7,892 nucleotides of DNA from an uncultured Gemella sp. (GCF_900766305.1 NZ_CAAFUZ010000051.1:1-7892); one strand, 5' to 3'; counted from the stretch's first letter, positions 1 to 6,176 are shown. The notes: generated by a model not told the origin, from the sequence alone. Made by a program: numbers and translations.

Positions 1-480
1 AAAGTTGCGTTAGATAGCGGATATTATTCTCTAGACATACTAAAACAGTTAGATAAAAAAAATATATTTTCAGTAATAGGATATAGAAGATTCTCAAAAT
101 CAAAAGATAAAAAATATTTCAAATATTTACCAGAAAAAGATATATATGTGGATAAACGAACAGGAGAAATATTTAGATACAGAAATATAGATAGAACTGG
201 ATATAAACAATATAAAAGTGATGATAAAAACGAGAAGAAAATAGTAAGACGCCATATAAATGCGGATTATTATGATGAAGCTAGATTAAGACGTATATCA
301 AAAGAAGGAAAACTATTGTATAAGAGAAGAAAAGAAACAATAGAACGTAGCTTTGCAGATTCAAAACAAAATCATGGATACAGATATGCACAATATAGAG
401 GTAAAGCCAAAGTACAGTCGTACGCTTGGTTGTCTTGTTGCGTTCAAAATATGAAAACAATAGCACTAAGAGAGGTATAA
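1..480 (+). CDS. IS1182-type DDE transposase, 3' part (5' end outside window)
   Basis: The frame is open from the first base to the TAA at 478-480 and gives 159 residues of a transposase C-terminus. Early on, ALDSGYYS (residues 3-10) resembles the context of the second catalytic Asp. Residues 108-121 (KRRKETIERSFADS) followed by HGYRYAQYRG and CVQNMK form the well-known C-terminal block of IS1182-type transposases, with E115 the likely catalytic Glu. The first Asp would lie off the left edge. Family members normally carry a CxxCP...C cluster between the GYxxYxS and VxRH motifs. Here YKSDDKNEKKIVRRH (residues 71-85) joins the two directly and no Cys occurs before CC at 146-147, so roughly 15-20 residues seem to be missing in frame. 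The enzyme may be inactive. GTG at 148 could be read as a start but is internal to the homologous region. Family assignment is from recalled motifs. Confidence 0.85.
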   Translation, partial: KVALDSGYYSLDILKQLDKKNIFSVIGYRRFSKSKDKKYFKYLPEKDIYVDKRTGEIFRYRNIDRTGYKQYKSDDKNEKKIVRRHINADYYDEARLRRISKEGKLLYKRRKETIERSFADSKQNHGYRYAQYRGKAKVQSYAWLSCCVQNMKTIALREV

Positions 481-530
481 TCATCTCTTAATACTACTGA
501 TGCTTTAGTCATAAGGCTTATTTTTTTTGA
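1..530 (+). mobile_element. Right part of an IS1182-family insertion sequence (boundary approximate)
   Basis: The transposase remnant defines an insertion sequence whose left part is outside the window. Its right terminus must lie between the transposase stop (480) and the sodA terminator (591). I cannot fix the terminal inverted repeat because the left end is not visible, so the end given here is only the edge of the hairpin at 531. The oligo-T run at 520-528 after the small near-palindrome ATAAGGCTTAT (511-521) would serve as a weak terminator for the transposase. Confidence 0.45.
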
Positions 531-576
531 AAAACGACCAAAACATCAATATGTTCATTGATATTTTGGTCGTTTT
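531..576. terminator. Long hairpin between the transposase and sodA, probable bidirectional terminator
   Basis: Twenty-base arms (531-550 and 557-576) flank a 6-nt loop with a single non-Watson-Crick position. That position is a U-G wobble when transcribed from the minus strand and a C-A mismatch from the plus strand. The stem begins AAAACGACC and ends GGTCGTTTT, so each strand ends in a short U run. It could stop transposase transcription rightward and back up the sodA terminator leftward. It could instead be part of the IS end or of the IS target site. Confidence 0.6.
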
Positions 577-590
577 GTCAACAATCTGAA

Positions 591-618
591 CAAAAAGCCA
601 TCATATGATAGCTTTTTG
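591..618 (-). terminator. sodA intrinsic terminator (bidirectional shape)
   Basis: CAAAAAGC (591-598) pairs with GCTTTTTG (611-618). Inside lies the palindrome ATCATATGAT (600-609), with one mismatch (599/610), so nearly the whole 28 nt folds. Read on the minus strand it starts 13 nt after the sodA stop and ends with a U run, the expected place and form for its terminator. Confidence 0.75.
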
Positions 619-631
619 TTTATCTATGTAA

Positions 632-1258
632 TTATTTACCTAATTTTTCTAAGTGTTTAGCTAGGCGTTCGTTAACGAAATCCCAGTTTACAACACGGAA
701 GAATTCTTTAATGTAGTCTGGACGACGGTTTTGGTAGTTTAGGTAGTAAGCGTGCTCCCAAACGTCTAATCCAAGAATTGGAGTAAGACCTGTTAAGTAT
801 GGAGAGTCTTGGTTAGCTGTTGAAGTAACAACTAGTTTACCTTCTTTATCTAAAGCTAGCCATGCCCAACCACTACCGAATCTTGTAGCAGCTGCAGCTG
901 AGAAGCTCTTAACGAATTCTTCGTATCCACCAAGTTCAGCTTCAACTTTTTCTTTAACTAATCCAGCGAATTCAGAAGAATCTGCTTTAGTTAGTGATTG
1001 CCAGAATAGGCTGTGGTTGTGGTGTCCACCACCATTGTTGATAACAGCTTGACGGATGTCAGCAGGTACGCTATCGATGTTTTTTAATAGACCACAGATG
1101 CAGTTAGCTTCGAATTCCGGGTGTTTTTCTAAAGCTGCGTTTAAGTTGTTAACGTAAGCAGCGTGGTGTTTGTCGTGGTGAATTTCCATAGTTTTAGCGT
1201 CGATAACTGGTTCTAAGTAATCGAATCCGTAAGGTAATTCAGGTAATTTAAATGTCAT
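632..1258 (-). CDS. sodA: Superoxide dismutase, Mn/Fe family, Mn-type
   Basis: This 208-residue protein has the full length of bacterial Mn/Fe SODs and converts superoxide to oxygen and hydrogen peroxide in the cytoplasm. The four metal ligands are present: H27 (MEIHHDKHH), H82 (GGGHHNHSLFW), D165 and H169 (DVWEHAYY). Gly at 76-78 before HHNHSLFW, together with Q150 in the STANQDSP motif, is the Mn-type pattern; Fe-type enzymes carry the active-site Gln in the N-terminal domain instead. C53 and C55 (NCICG) are a small oddity in a family usually poor in Cys. The start is supported by GGGAGGA (1267-1273, minus strand) 8 nt upstream. The gene is monocistronic, with a promoter at 1298-1326 and a terminator at 591-618. 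It is transcribed away from mvaS. Confidence 0.97.
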   Translation of the reverse strand: MTFKLPELPYGFDYLEPVIDAKTMEIHHDKHHAAYVNNLNAALEKHPEFEANCICGLLKNIDSVPADIRQAVINNGGGHHNHSLFWQSLTKADSSEFAGLVKEKVEAELGGYEEFVKSFSAAAATRFGSGWAWLALDKEGKLVVTSTANQDSPYLTGLTPILGLDVWEHAYYLNYQNRRPDYIKEFFRVVNWDFVNERLAKHLEKLGK

Positions 1259-1297
1259 AGTAATAGTCCTCCCAGGGTTATTTATAAATATATTATA

Positions 1298-1326
1298 ATT
1301 ATAAGAAAAATATTAAAAATAAACAA
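1298..1326 (-). promoter_or_regulatory. sodA promoter
   Basis: Read on the minus strand, TTGTTT (1321-1326) is separated by 17 nt from a perfect TATAAT (1298-1303), about 40 nt upstream of the sodA start. The -10 is convincing and the -35 is moderate. The -10 region lies inside TTATAATTATAATAT (1290-1304), which matches a PerR-box-like consensus at 12 of 14 specified positions. In DNA this AT-rich that match is weak evidence. Confidence 0.5.
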
Positions 1327-1503
1327 CAAAAATGCTTACAAAAAATTTTTTTTATTGTATAGAAACTATTTTTCACCTTATCTAAATGCTGGGATATTAG
1401 TATTAAAATTTTAAACAGGAAGAGAAATTACTTATTATTAAGACTTTGAAAATGTACGTCCTAATATAATAGTTGTGTCTGATGTTATGCGTAATATTTT
1501 ATA

Positions 1504-1543
1504 ATAGATATCATTAAGAGTTTCAATTTTTAATGATATCTAT
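1504..1543. repeat. 14-bp perfect inverted repeat (possible operator or hairpin)
   Basis: ATAGATATCATTAA (1504-1517) is exactly reverse-complemented at 1530-1543, leaving a 12-nt centre that can add a few A-U and G-U pairs. Neither strand continues into a U run, so it is not a typical intrinsic terminator. It lies between two divergent genes, which would suit a DNA-binding site or a transcript-end hairpin. Confidence 0.6.
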
Positions 1544-1622
1544 AGACTAATTTGAAAAAATTTTATACAATAGTATTGCATGAGAATTTTTAATCATGAT
1601 AGGAAGTTTATAGCTATTAGAC

Positions 1623-1651
1623 TTTAATTTTTAAATGTTTAATAGTATAAT
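1623..1651 (+). promoter_or_regulatory. Candidate mvaS promoter
   Basis: A perfect TATAAT at 1646-1651 lies 17 nt after TTTAAT (1623-1628), a poor -35 matching 3 of 6 positions. It is about 68 nt upstream of the mvaS ATG. The -10 alone is not strong evidence in this base composition, but no better candidate stands out upstream. Confidence 0.35.
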
Positions 1652-1718
1652 AAAATTGGAAAATTTGTATAGATAGATAATTAGAAATAATTCGAAATTA
1701 ATCGAAAGGAATTTGATA

Positions 1719-2888
1719 ATGAAAATAGGAATTGATAAGATTGGCTTTGCTATGCCAAATTATTATTTAGATATTCGTGATTTAGCGACAGCCCGAGGAA
1801 TTGAATCTGATAAATTCACAAAAGGTTTATTACAACTAGAGATGAGTATTCCTCCTGTGTCACAAGATATAGTAACGCTTGGAGCGCAAGCTGCATATGA
1901 AATTTTAGATGAAGAAGATTTAGAAAAAATTGATATGATTATCGTGGGAACAGAGTCAGGTATTGACCAAAGTAAGGCTTCTTCAGTATTTATTCATGGT
2001 CTATTAGATATTCAACCTTTTGTACGTGCTATCGAAGTTAAAGAAGCATGTTACGGGGCAACTGCGGCATTAGATTTCGCAAAAAACCATGTTATGAATA
2101 ATCCAGAGTCAAAAGTACTGGTTATCGCTAGTGATATTGCGAAATACGGTGTTAAATCTTCTGGAGAATCTACACAAGGTGCGGGAAGTTGTGCGATGTT
2201 AGTAAGCAGTAACCCAAGAATTTTAGAATTCAACAATGATAATGTTTGTTTAACTCGTGATGTTATGGATTTCTGGCGTCCAAATTATTCACAATATGCA
2301 TTCGTAGAAGGAAAATTTTCTACTGAACAATACCTTGATTGCTTAACAACGACTTGGGGTAGATTTGTTGAAAAATCTCATAATAAACTTAGTGATTTCT
2401 CAGCAGTTTGTTTACACTTACCATATCCTAAATTAGGATTAAAAGGATTAAGTTTGTTATTGGAACAAGCCGATGAAGATAAAAAAGAAGAATTACTTGC
2501 TCGTTTTAATGAATCTATTTTATATAGCCAACGTGTGGGTAATATATATACTGGATCTTTATTCTTGGGATTATTATCATTACTTGAAAATAATACTACT
2601 TTAGAAGCTGGTAATAAAATTGCTTTATACAGTTATGGAAGTGGAGCTGTTTCGGAAGTGTTCAGCTTAACTCTAGTTGACGGTTATAAAGACCAACTAA
2701 GAAATAATCGTTTTGAAGATTTTGATGAGAGAACTCGTATTTCAGTAGATGAATATGAAAAAATGTTCTTTAGAGATACTACAGTTGACGCAGAAGGAAA
2801 CTTAGATATTTCTGATATTAAAGACGAAAGCAGATTTGTCTTAGAAAAAATAGAAAATCACAAGCGAGTATATAAAAAACAATTTTAA
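1719..2888 (+). CDS. mvaS: Hydroxymethylglutaryl-CoA synthase
   Basis: Condenses acetyl-CoA with acetoacetyl-CoA to form HMG-CoA, the entry step of the mevalonate route to isopentenyl diphosphate. The catalytic triad is intact: E79 (VGTES), C111 (KEACYGATAAL) and H233 (CLHLPYPK). With the ATG at 1719 these fall at exactly the residue numbers familiar from Gram-positive HMG-CoA synthases, and the length (389 aa) matches the family. This supports that ATG over the TTG at 1713, which adds only Met-Ile. AAAGGA (1705-1710) is 8 nt upstream of the ATG. Other hallmark stretches are ESTQGAGSCAML (150-161), DVMDFWRPN (181-189) and YSYGSGAVSEVFS near the C-terminus. It is followed after 11 nt by mvaA, so the two are co-transcribed. 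No acetoacetyl-CoA thiolase or downstream mevalonate kinase gene is present in the window. Confidence 0.97.
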   Translation: MKIGIDKIGFAMPNYYLDIRDLATARGIESDKFTKGLLQLEMSIPPVSQDIVTLGAQAAYEILDEEDLEKIDMIIVGTESGIDQSKASSVFIHGLLDIQPFVRAIEVKEACYGATAALDFAKNHVMNNPESKVLVIASDIAKYGVKSSGESTQGAGSCAMLVSSNPRILEFNNDNVCLTRDVMDFWRPNYSQYAFVEGKFSTEQYLDCLTTTWGRFVEKSHNKLSDFSAVCLHLPYPKLGLKGLSLLLEQADEDKKEELLARFNESILYSQRVGNIYTGSLFLGLLSLLENNTTLEAGNKIALYSYGSGAVSEVFSLTLVDGYKDQLRNNRFEDFDERTRISVDEYEKMFFRDTTVDAEGNLDISDIKDESRFVLEKIENHKRVYKKQF

Positions 2889-2899
2889 CAGAGGAAATC

Positions 2900-4168
2900 A
2901 TGGGAAAAATTTGGAGTGGATTTTATAAAAAAAATATTGATGAACGCTTAGAGGTTATTGAACAAGCTGATATTTTAAGTGAAGAGTATCTTTCTGTTTT
3001 AAAAAATAATGAAGTTTTAGACTTTGATACGGCTAATAATATGGTTGAGAATGTAATAGGAACTTTCTCGCTACCTTTTAGCGTTGTGCCAAATTTTGTC
3101 GTTGATAATAAAGAATATGCGGTACCATTCGTTACGGAAGAACCATCGGTAGTTGCTGCTTGTAGTAATGCTGGAAAAATCGTAGCGAAATCGGGTGGCT
3201 TTAAAACAGAAGTACTAGATAGGAAGATGGTAGGGCATGTAGCTTTATATAATATAGCTGATACTCGTGAAGCGGTTGAGCGTATTTTACAAAGTAAAGA
3301 TTTGCTTTTAAAAACAGCGAACGAAGCTTATCCGTCTATCGTAGCTCGTGGTGGAGGTGCTCGTGACATTGAAGTTAAAGTTCTATCGGAAGATGGGACA
3401 GACTTCGTAGTTGTTTACCTTATCGTTGATACTTTAGAGGCGATGGGGGCGAATATGTTAAATACTATGCTGGAGGCACTTAAAGTTTTGTTAGAATCAC
3501 TAACTGAGGGTGTAGCGTTAATGGCGATTTTATCGAATTATGCGACACGTTCACTAGTTACAGCGAAATGTACTATTCCATTTGAAAACTTAGGAGAAAA
3601 TGGAGAGTATCTTGCGAAAAGAATCGAACTGGCTAGTAAATTTGCTAAAGCTGATGTTTATCGAGCAGCTACTCACAACAAGGGTATCTTCAATGGTATC
3701 GATAGTGTCGTAATAGCTAGTGGAAATGACTGGCGAGCTATAGAAGCGGCATGTCAGAGTTACGCAGCCAAAGATGGTAAGTACCAAGGACTTTCTACTT
3801 GGCGTTGTGATGAAGAGGCTAAGGTGCTTTTAGGAGAAATTACATTACCAATGCCGGTTGCTAGCGTAGGTGGCTCTATTGGAATTAATCCAACTGTAAA
3901 AGTAGCCAGAGGATTATTAGAAAATCCAGACGCGAAAACATTAGCAAGTATACTCGTTTCTGTCGGATTAGCTCAGAACTTAGCGGCGCTAAAAGCGTTG
4001 GTGGGAGACGGAATTCAAAAAGGTCACATGAAGCTACACGCAAAATCTTTAGCGATTTTAGCTGGCGCTACCAATGATAATATTGAATTAATCGTAGAAG
4101 AACTACGAAAAGAAAAACACATGAACTTAGCTAGTGCTAAGAAAATAGTAGAGAAATATAATAAATAA
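2900..4168 (+). CDS. mvaA: Hydroxymethylglutaryl-CoA reductase, class II
   Basis: Reduces HMG-CoA to mevalonate using two NAD(P)H in the cytoplasm, directly after MvaS. The 422-residue length is typical for the soluble bacterial class II enzyme, with no membrane domain and no fused thiolase. Expected active-site residues are present: E50 in ENVIG, K261 in HNKGIFNGIDS, D277 in GNDWRA, and the late His H376 in GHMKLH. The usual DAMGAN motif reads EAMGAN (E180-N185), a conservative but noticeable change near the nucleotide/substrate cleft. PMPVASVGGSIG and the C-terminal helical segment agree with the family. AGAGGA at 2890-2895 sits 4 nt after the mvaS stop and 4 nt before the ATG, giving a tight operon. 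A strong terminator follows at 4174. Confidence 0.96.
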   Translation: MGKIWSGFYKKNIDERLEVIEQADILSEEYLSVLKNNEVLDFDTANNMVENVIGTFSLPFSVVPNFVVDNKEYAVPFVTEEPSVVAACSNAGKIVAKSGGFKTEVLDRKMVGHVALYNIADTREAVERILQSKDLLLKTANEAYPSIVARGGGARDIEVKVLSEDGTDFVVVYLIVDTLEAMGANMLNTMLEALKVLLESLTEGVALMAILSNYATRSLVTAKCTIPFENLGENGEYLAKRIELASKFAKADVYRAATHNKGIFNGIDSVVIASGNDWRAIEAACQSYAAKDGKYQGLSTWRCDEEAKVLLGEITLPMPVASVGGSIGINPTVKVARGLLENPDAKTLASILVSVGLAQNLAALKALVGDGIQKGHMKLHAKSLAILAGATNDNIELIVEELRKEKHMNLASAKKIVEKYNK

Positions 4169-4173
4169 AATTC

Positions 4174-4205
4174 AAGAGAGATTAGGATGCCTAGTCTCTT
4201 TTATT
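4174..4205 (+). terminator. mvaS-mvaA intrinsic terminator
   Basis: AAGAGAGATTAGG (4174-4186) pairs with 4190-4202 around a 3-nt loop. All 13 positions are paired, two of them as G-U wobbles, and the run TTTTATTT follows. It lies 5 nt after the mvaA stop and ends the operon. Confidence 0.9.
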
Positions 4206-4423
4206 TGATAATTTTAGTAAGTACTACATTCTCTATGAATAAATCTAAAATAGATTAATAAATTTAATCTCAATAAACTGTTAAAAAGAATAGAGGAATC
4301 TGTTTATAGTAGAAATATTCAAAAAACAAATTGAAATTGCCGGTGTTTTAAGATTTTTTGTTGTTGTATTAATGTGGTAAGAATACTGTTTTCACTAACT
4401 TTTTACTCTGTTTCATGATAAAT

Positions 4424-4485
4424 AATAAAATTTTTTCAAATTTGTGAGCAGTTACTTTGATTAATAATTAAAAATGATATATTAT
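4424..4485 (+). promoter_or_regulatory. Stress-regulon promoter module, copy 1
   Basis: TTGATT (4457-4462), a 17-nt spacer and TATTAT (4480-4485) make a housekeeping-type promoter. Thirteen nt before the -35 begins the block GTGAGCAGTTA (4444-4454), itself preceded by a T run. The whole 62-bp stretch matches 5167-5228 at 52 positions, with identical spacing of all parts. The preserved upstream block, in otherwise dissimilar intergenic DNA, suggests a binding site for a shared activator. A SigB-type promoter is not evident. Confidence 0.65.
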
Positions 4486-4594
4486 ATAAAATATAGAAAT
4501 TAACAAATTAATATCTATGAAAAATATTTAAAGAAAAGTATATTTAATTTCGATTTATAGAAAAATTGATAGGTAATATACAGGAGGCAAGATT

Positions 4595-4786
4595 ATGTCA
4601 TTAGAAAACAAATTCGACGAAATCAAAGGATCAGTTAAAGAAGGTTTAGGAAAATTAACTGGAGATAAATCATTAGAAGGTGAAGGATTAGCAGAACAAG
4701 TAGTTTCTAAAGTAAAAGAAGCTGCAGAAGGTGCTAAAGATGCAGTAGAAGGCGCTATCGACAGCGTTAAAGACAAATTAAAATAA
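4595..4786 (+). CDS. CsbD-like stress protein, single-domain copy
   Basis: A 63-residue, highly charged protein with no Cys, Trp or Pro. Residues 5-30 ([20 protein letters not shown] followed by LEGEG) are the CsbD signature; CsbD-family proteins are small, general-stress-induced and biochemically poorly understood. The C-terminal half ([20 protein letters not shown], then VKDKLK) is a Lys/Ala/Glu helix closely similar to the end of the Gls24-family protein at 6365. AGGAGG (4582-4587) lies 7 nt before the ATG. The gene stands alone between a promoter module and a terminator. Its ribosome binding site and first 66 coding bases are a diverged copy of those of the gene at 7464. Function beyond family membership cannot be read from the sequence. 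Confidence 0.88.
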   Translation: MSLENKFDEIKGSVKEGLGKLTGDKSLEGEGLAEQVVSKVKEAAEGAKDAVEGAIDSVKDKLK

Positions 4787-4865
4787 GACGAATGTTTATT
4801 GAATTCTTTTGTTAGGATATGGATAAATTGAAGTAACGAAGGAAGAGATTCAATATTTTTGTACT

Positions 4866-4916
4866 ATAGGTGATTGGCGGAAGTAAAGAAAACTTGGCCA
4901 ACCACCTATTTTTTTA
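4866..4916 (+). terminator. Terminator of the solitary csbD-like gene
   Basis: ATAGGTGATTGGC (4866-4878) pairs with 4897-4909 with one A-C mismatch. The loop can extend through AAGT/ACTT (4881-4884, 4892-4895), and a run of T follows (4909-4916). It isolates the csbD transcript from the operon downstream. Confidence 0.9.
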
Positions 4917-5133
4917 TACAGTTTTTTTAAGGTTGATAAATAGTTATATTAATTACAAATATTTCTAAAAAATATTTATAAATTAAAATCAATAAAACTG
5001 TTTTATATAAATAGGTTTTATTTGTTATTGATTAAAATATTAAAAATAATAATTAAAAATATATATAATCTTTATTTTTATAGTAAAATTTAATTTATAT
5101 TTTCAAATATATATTTATGTGAAAATCTGTGTC

Positions 5134-5155
5134 AATCATTAATTAATTAATGATT
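5134..5155. promoter_or_regulatory. Perfect 22-bp palindrome upstream of the stress-operon promoter
   Basis: The sequence reads AATCATTAA, then TTAA, then TTAATGATT: a fully symmetric 22-bp palindrome with no mismatch. It ends 11 bp before the conserved promoter module and 44 bp before the -35. The location suits an operator or activator site. No equivalent is seen at the same place upstream of promoter copy 1. Low sequence complexity lowers the weight of the symmetry. Confidence 0.4.
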
Positions 5156-5166
5156 TAAAATAAATT

Positions 5167-5228
5167 ATAAAACTTTTTTAAATTTTGTGAGCAGTTATAT
5201 TGATTTAAGATTAAAAGTGATATATCAT
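5167..5228 (+). promoter_or_regulatory. Stress-regulon promoter module, copy 2
   Basis: GTGAGCAGTTA (5187-5197), TTGATT (5200-5205), a 17-nt spacer and TATCAT (5223-5228) reproduce the arrangement at 4424-4485, including the 13-nt step from the start of the block to the -35. It drives the glsB-amaP-DUF2273-gls24-csbD operon, whose first ATG is about 70 nt downstream of the -10. Confidence 0.65.
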
Positions 5229-5298
5229 ATCTATAATAAATATTTGTTATTAGTGTATAAATATTTATATAAAATAATTAAAGAAAGGAGAAATAATT

Positions 5299-5538
5299 AT
5301 GATTTGGTCAATTATAGTAGGTGGTTTCATAGGCTTTGTAGCTGGCGGAATCACAAAAAAAGGCGGAGCCATGGGTATCATTTCTAATGTTATCGCAGGT
5401 TTAGTAGGTTCATCAGTAGGACAATAATTATTTGGAGCTTGGGGTCCAAGCCTAGGTGGAATGGCGTTAATTCCTTCTATCTTAGGTGCGGCAATTGTAG
5501 TAACTATAGTATCAATATTCTTTGGGAAAAAATCTTAA
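5299..5538 (+). pseudogene. GlsB/YeaQ/YmgE-family membrane protein, interrupted by in-frame TAA
   Basis: Reading from ATG 5299 gives MIWSIIVGGFIGFVAGGITK, then KGGAMGIISNVIAGLVGSSVGQ, a TAA at 5425-5427, and in the same frame LFGAWGPSLGGMALIPSILG and AAIVVTIVSIFFGKKS to a second TAA at 5536-5538. The two halves together make a complete 79-codon GlsB-type (transglycosylase-associated) protein: small, Gly-rich, with about three hydrophobic helices. Codon 43 is the only break and fits a single substitution (CAA or TCA to TAA). The upstream AAAGGAG (5284-5290) and the reading frame beyond the stop are intact, so the lesion is recent, a sequencing error, or a readthrough site. A 42-residue product covering the first one to two helices could still be made. 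No separate ribosome binding site supports the second half as its own gene. It is the first cistron of the stress operon. Confidence 0.85.
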
Positions 5539-5586
5539 ATAATTTTTTTCTAAAATGAATAGTCAATTTTTGAAAGGAGGTTTAAA

Positions 5587-6165
5587 ATGTCTAAAACAAA
5601 AAAAATAATTTCTATTATTGTTTGTCTATTAGCTTTAACGGTTATGGTTCCTATTATGATAGAGTATCATAATGTTAGCGGACTAGATCCACAATTTTTA
5701 GATTTACAATTATTCGATTGGAAACAATTTTCTTTCTTAGAATTTTATCTTTCTAGATATATTTTCTGGGGAGCATTAGTATTATCAACATTGATAATTC
5801 TTTCAATATTAGTAATAGCATTTTATCCTAAACAACATTTAGAAGTAAAACTATCTGATAAAGGTGGTAAATTATCACTAACAAATTCAGCTATTGAAGG
5901 ATTTGTTAAAAATTTAGTTATTGAGCAAGGATTAATTAATAATCCATCGATAAAAATAAATAATAGAAGAAATAAATGCATTATTAATGTAAAAGGAGAA
6001 TCAGCATCTTCAGAGAGTATTATTCAGAAGAGTGATCAGATTCGAGAAGGAATAAAAGATGGATTGGTTGAGTTTTTCGGTATAGATAAAGCTGTAAAAC
6101 TTAAGATTTCTGTTTCAGATATTCAGAAAAAAGTAGCTAAAAAGAGTACAAGTCGTGTAAAGTGA
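5587..6165 (+). CDS. amaP: Alkaline shock response membrane anchor protein AmaP
   Basis: A 192-residue protein with two N-terminal membrane segments (about 7-25 and 58-80) joined by a short extracytoplasmic loop, and a cytoplasmic domain (about 85-192). That domain begins VKLSDKGGKLSLTNSAIEGFVKNL and has the fold-level look of the Asp23 family. In Staphylococcus aureus AmaP anchors Asp23 beneath the membrane; the same role is inferred here because the Asp23/Gls24 gene lies two cistrons downstream. The C-terminus is Lys/Arg/Ser-rich (KKVAKKSTSRVK). GAAAGGAGG (5572-5580) lies 6 nt before the ATG. The TGA stop at 6163 overlaps the ribosome binding site of the next gene. The assignment rests on topology plus operon context more than on a catalytic motif. 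Confidence 0.88.
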   Translation: MSKTKKIISIIVCLLALTVMVPIMIEYHNVSGLDPQFLDLQLFDWKQFSFLEFYLSRYIFWGALVLSTLIILSILVIAFYPKQHLEVKLSDKGGKLSLTNSAIEGFVKNLVIEQGLINNPSIKINNRRNKCIINVKGESASSESIIQKSDQIREGIKDGLVEFFGIDKAVKLKISVSDIQKKVAKKSTSRVK

Positions 6166-6176
6166 GGACATAAATT

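Larger units (their letters stand above)
1259..1718. other. Divergent sodA-mvaS intergenic region (460 bp)
   Basis: Very AT-rich and without a credible gene; the longest plus-strand start-stop frames are under about 15 codons and lack ribosome binding sites. It holds the sodA ribosome binding site and promoter on the left, a homopolymeric A/T tract (about 1340-1353), the large inverted repeat at 1504-1543, and a possible mvaS promoter near 1623-1651. I see nothing else in it. Confidence 0.7.
4169..4594 (+). other. Intergenic region upstream of the first csbD-like gene (426 bp)
   Basis: No coding sequence is supported. After the mvaA terminator there are small overlapping complementary segments (AATCTA 4242-4247, TAGATTAA 4251-4258, TTAATCT 4265-4271) that may form alternative weak stems. 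The AT richness makes these easy to get by chance. The informative part is the promoter module at 4424-4485 shared with the downstream operon. About 100 nt of leader separates the predicted start of transcription from the ATG. Confidence 0.65.
4787..5298 (+). other. Intergenic region between csbD-like gene and stress operon (512 bp)
   Basis: No gene is supported. It begins with the csbD terminator (4866-4916). The stretch 4917-5160 is extremely AT-rich; within it ATCAATAA (4988-4995) can pair with TTATTGAT (5025-5032). A perfect 22-bp palindrome lies at 5134-5155 and the second promoter module at 5167-5228. About 65 nt of leader precede the glsB-like start. A frame opening at the GTG of the promoter block at 5187 is coincidental. 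Confidence 0.65.

Noticed and set aside
148..480. GTG at 148 as the true start of a 110-residue protein
   Set aside because: The same frame is open from base 1 and the upstream residues (ALDSGYYS and on) continue the transposase homology.
1713..1718. TTG at 1713 as the mvaS start
   Set aside because: The ATG at 1719 has better spacing to AAAGGA and places E79, C111 and H233 at the standard residue numbers.
4424..4485. SigB-type general-stress promoter upstream of csbD
   Set aside because: No GTTT-N(12-15)-GGGTAT-like pair is present; the conserved elements fit a TTGATT/TATTAT housekeeping promoter plus an extra upstream block.
4797..4855. 8-bp inverted repeat (TATTGAAT/ATTCAATA) after the first csbD-like gene
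   Set aside because: Short arms, 43-nt separation and AT-rich sequence; the real terminator at 4866 explains the region.
5187..5387. A 66-codon frame starting at GTG inside the promoter block
   Set aside because: Its start is the conserved GTGAGCAGTTA promoter element, it overlaps the glsB-like gene in another frame, and it has no ribosome binding site.
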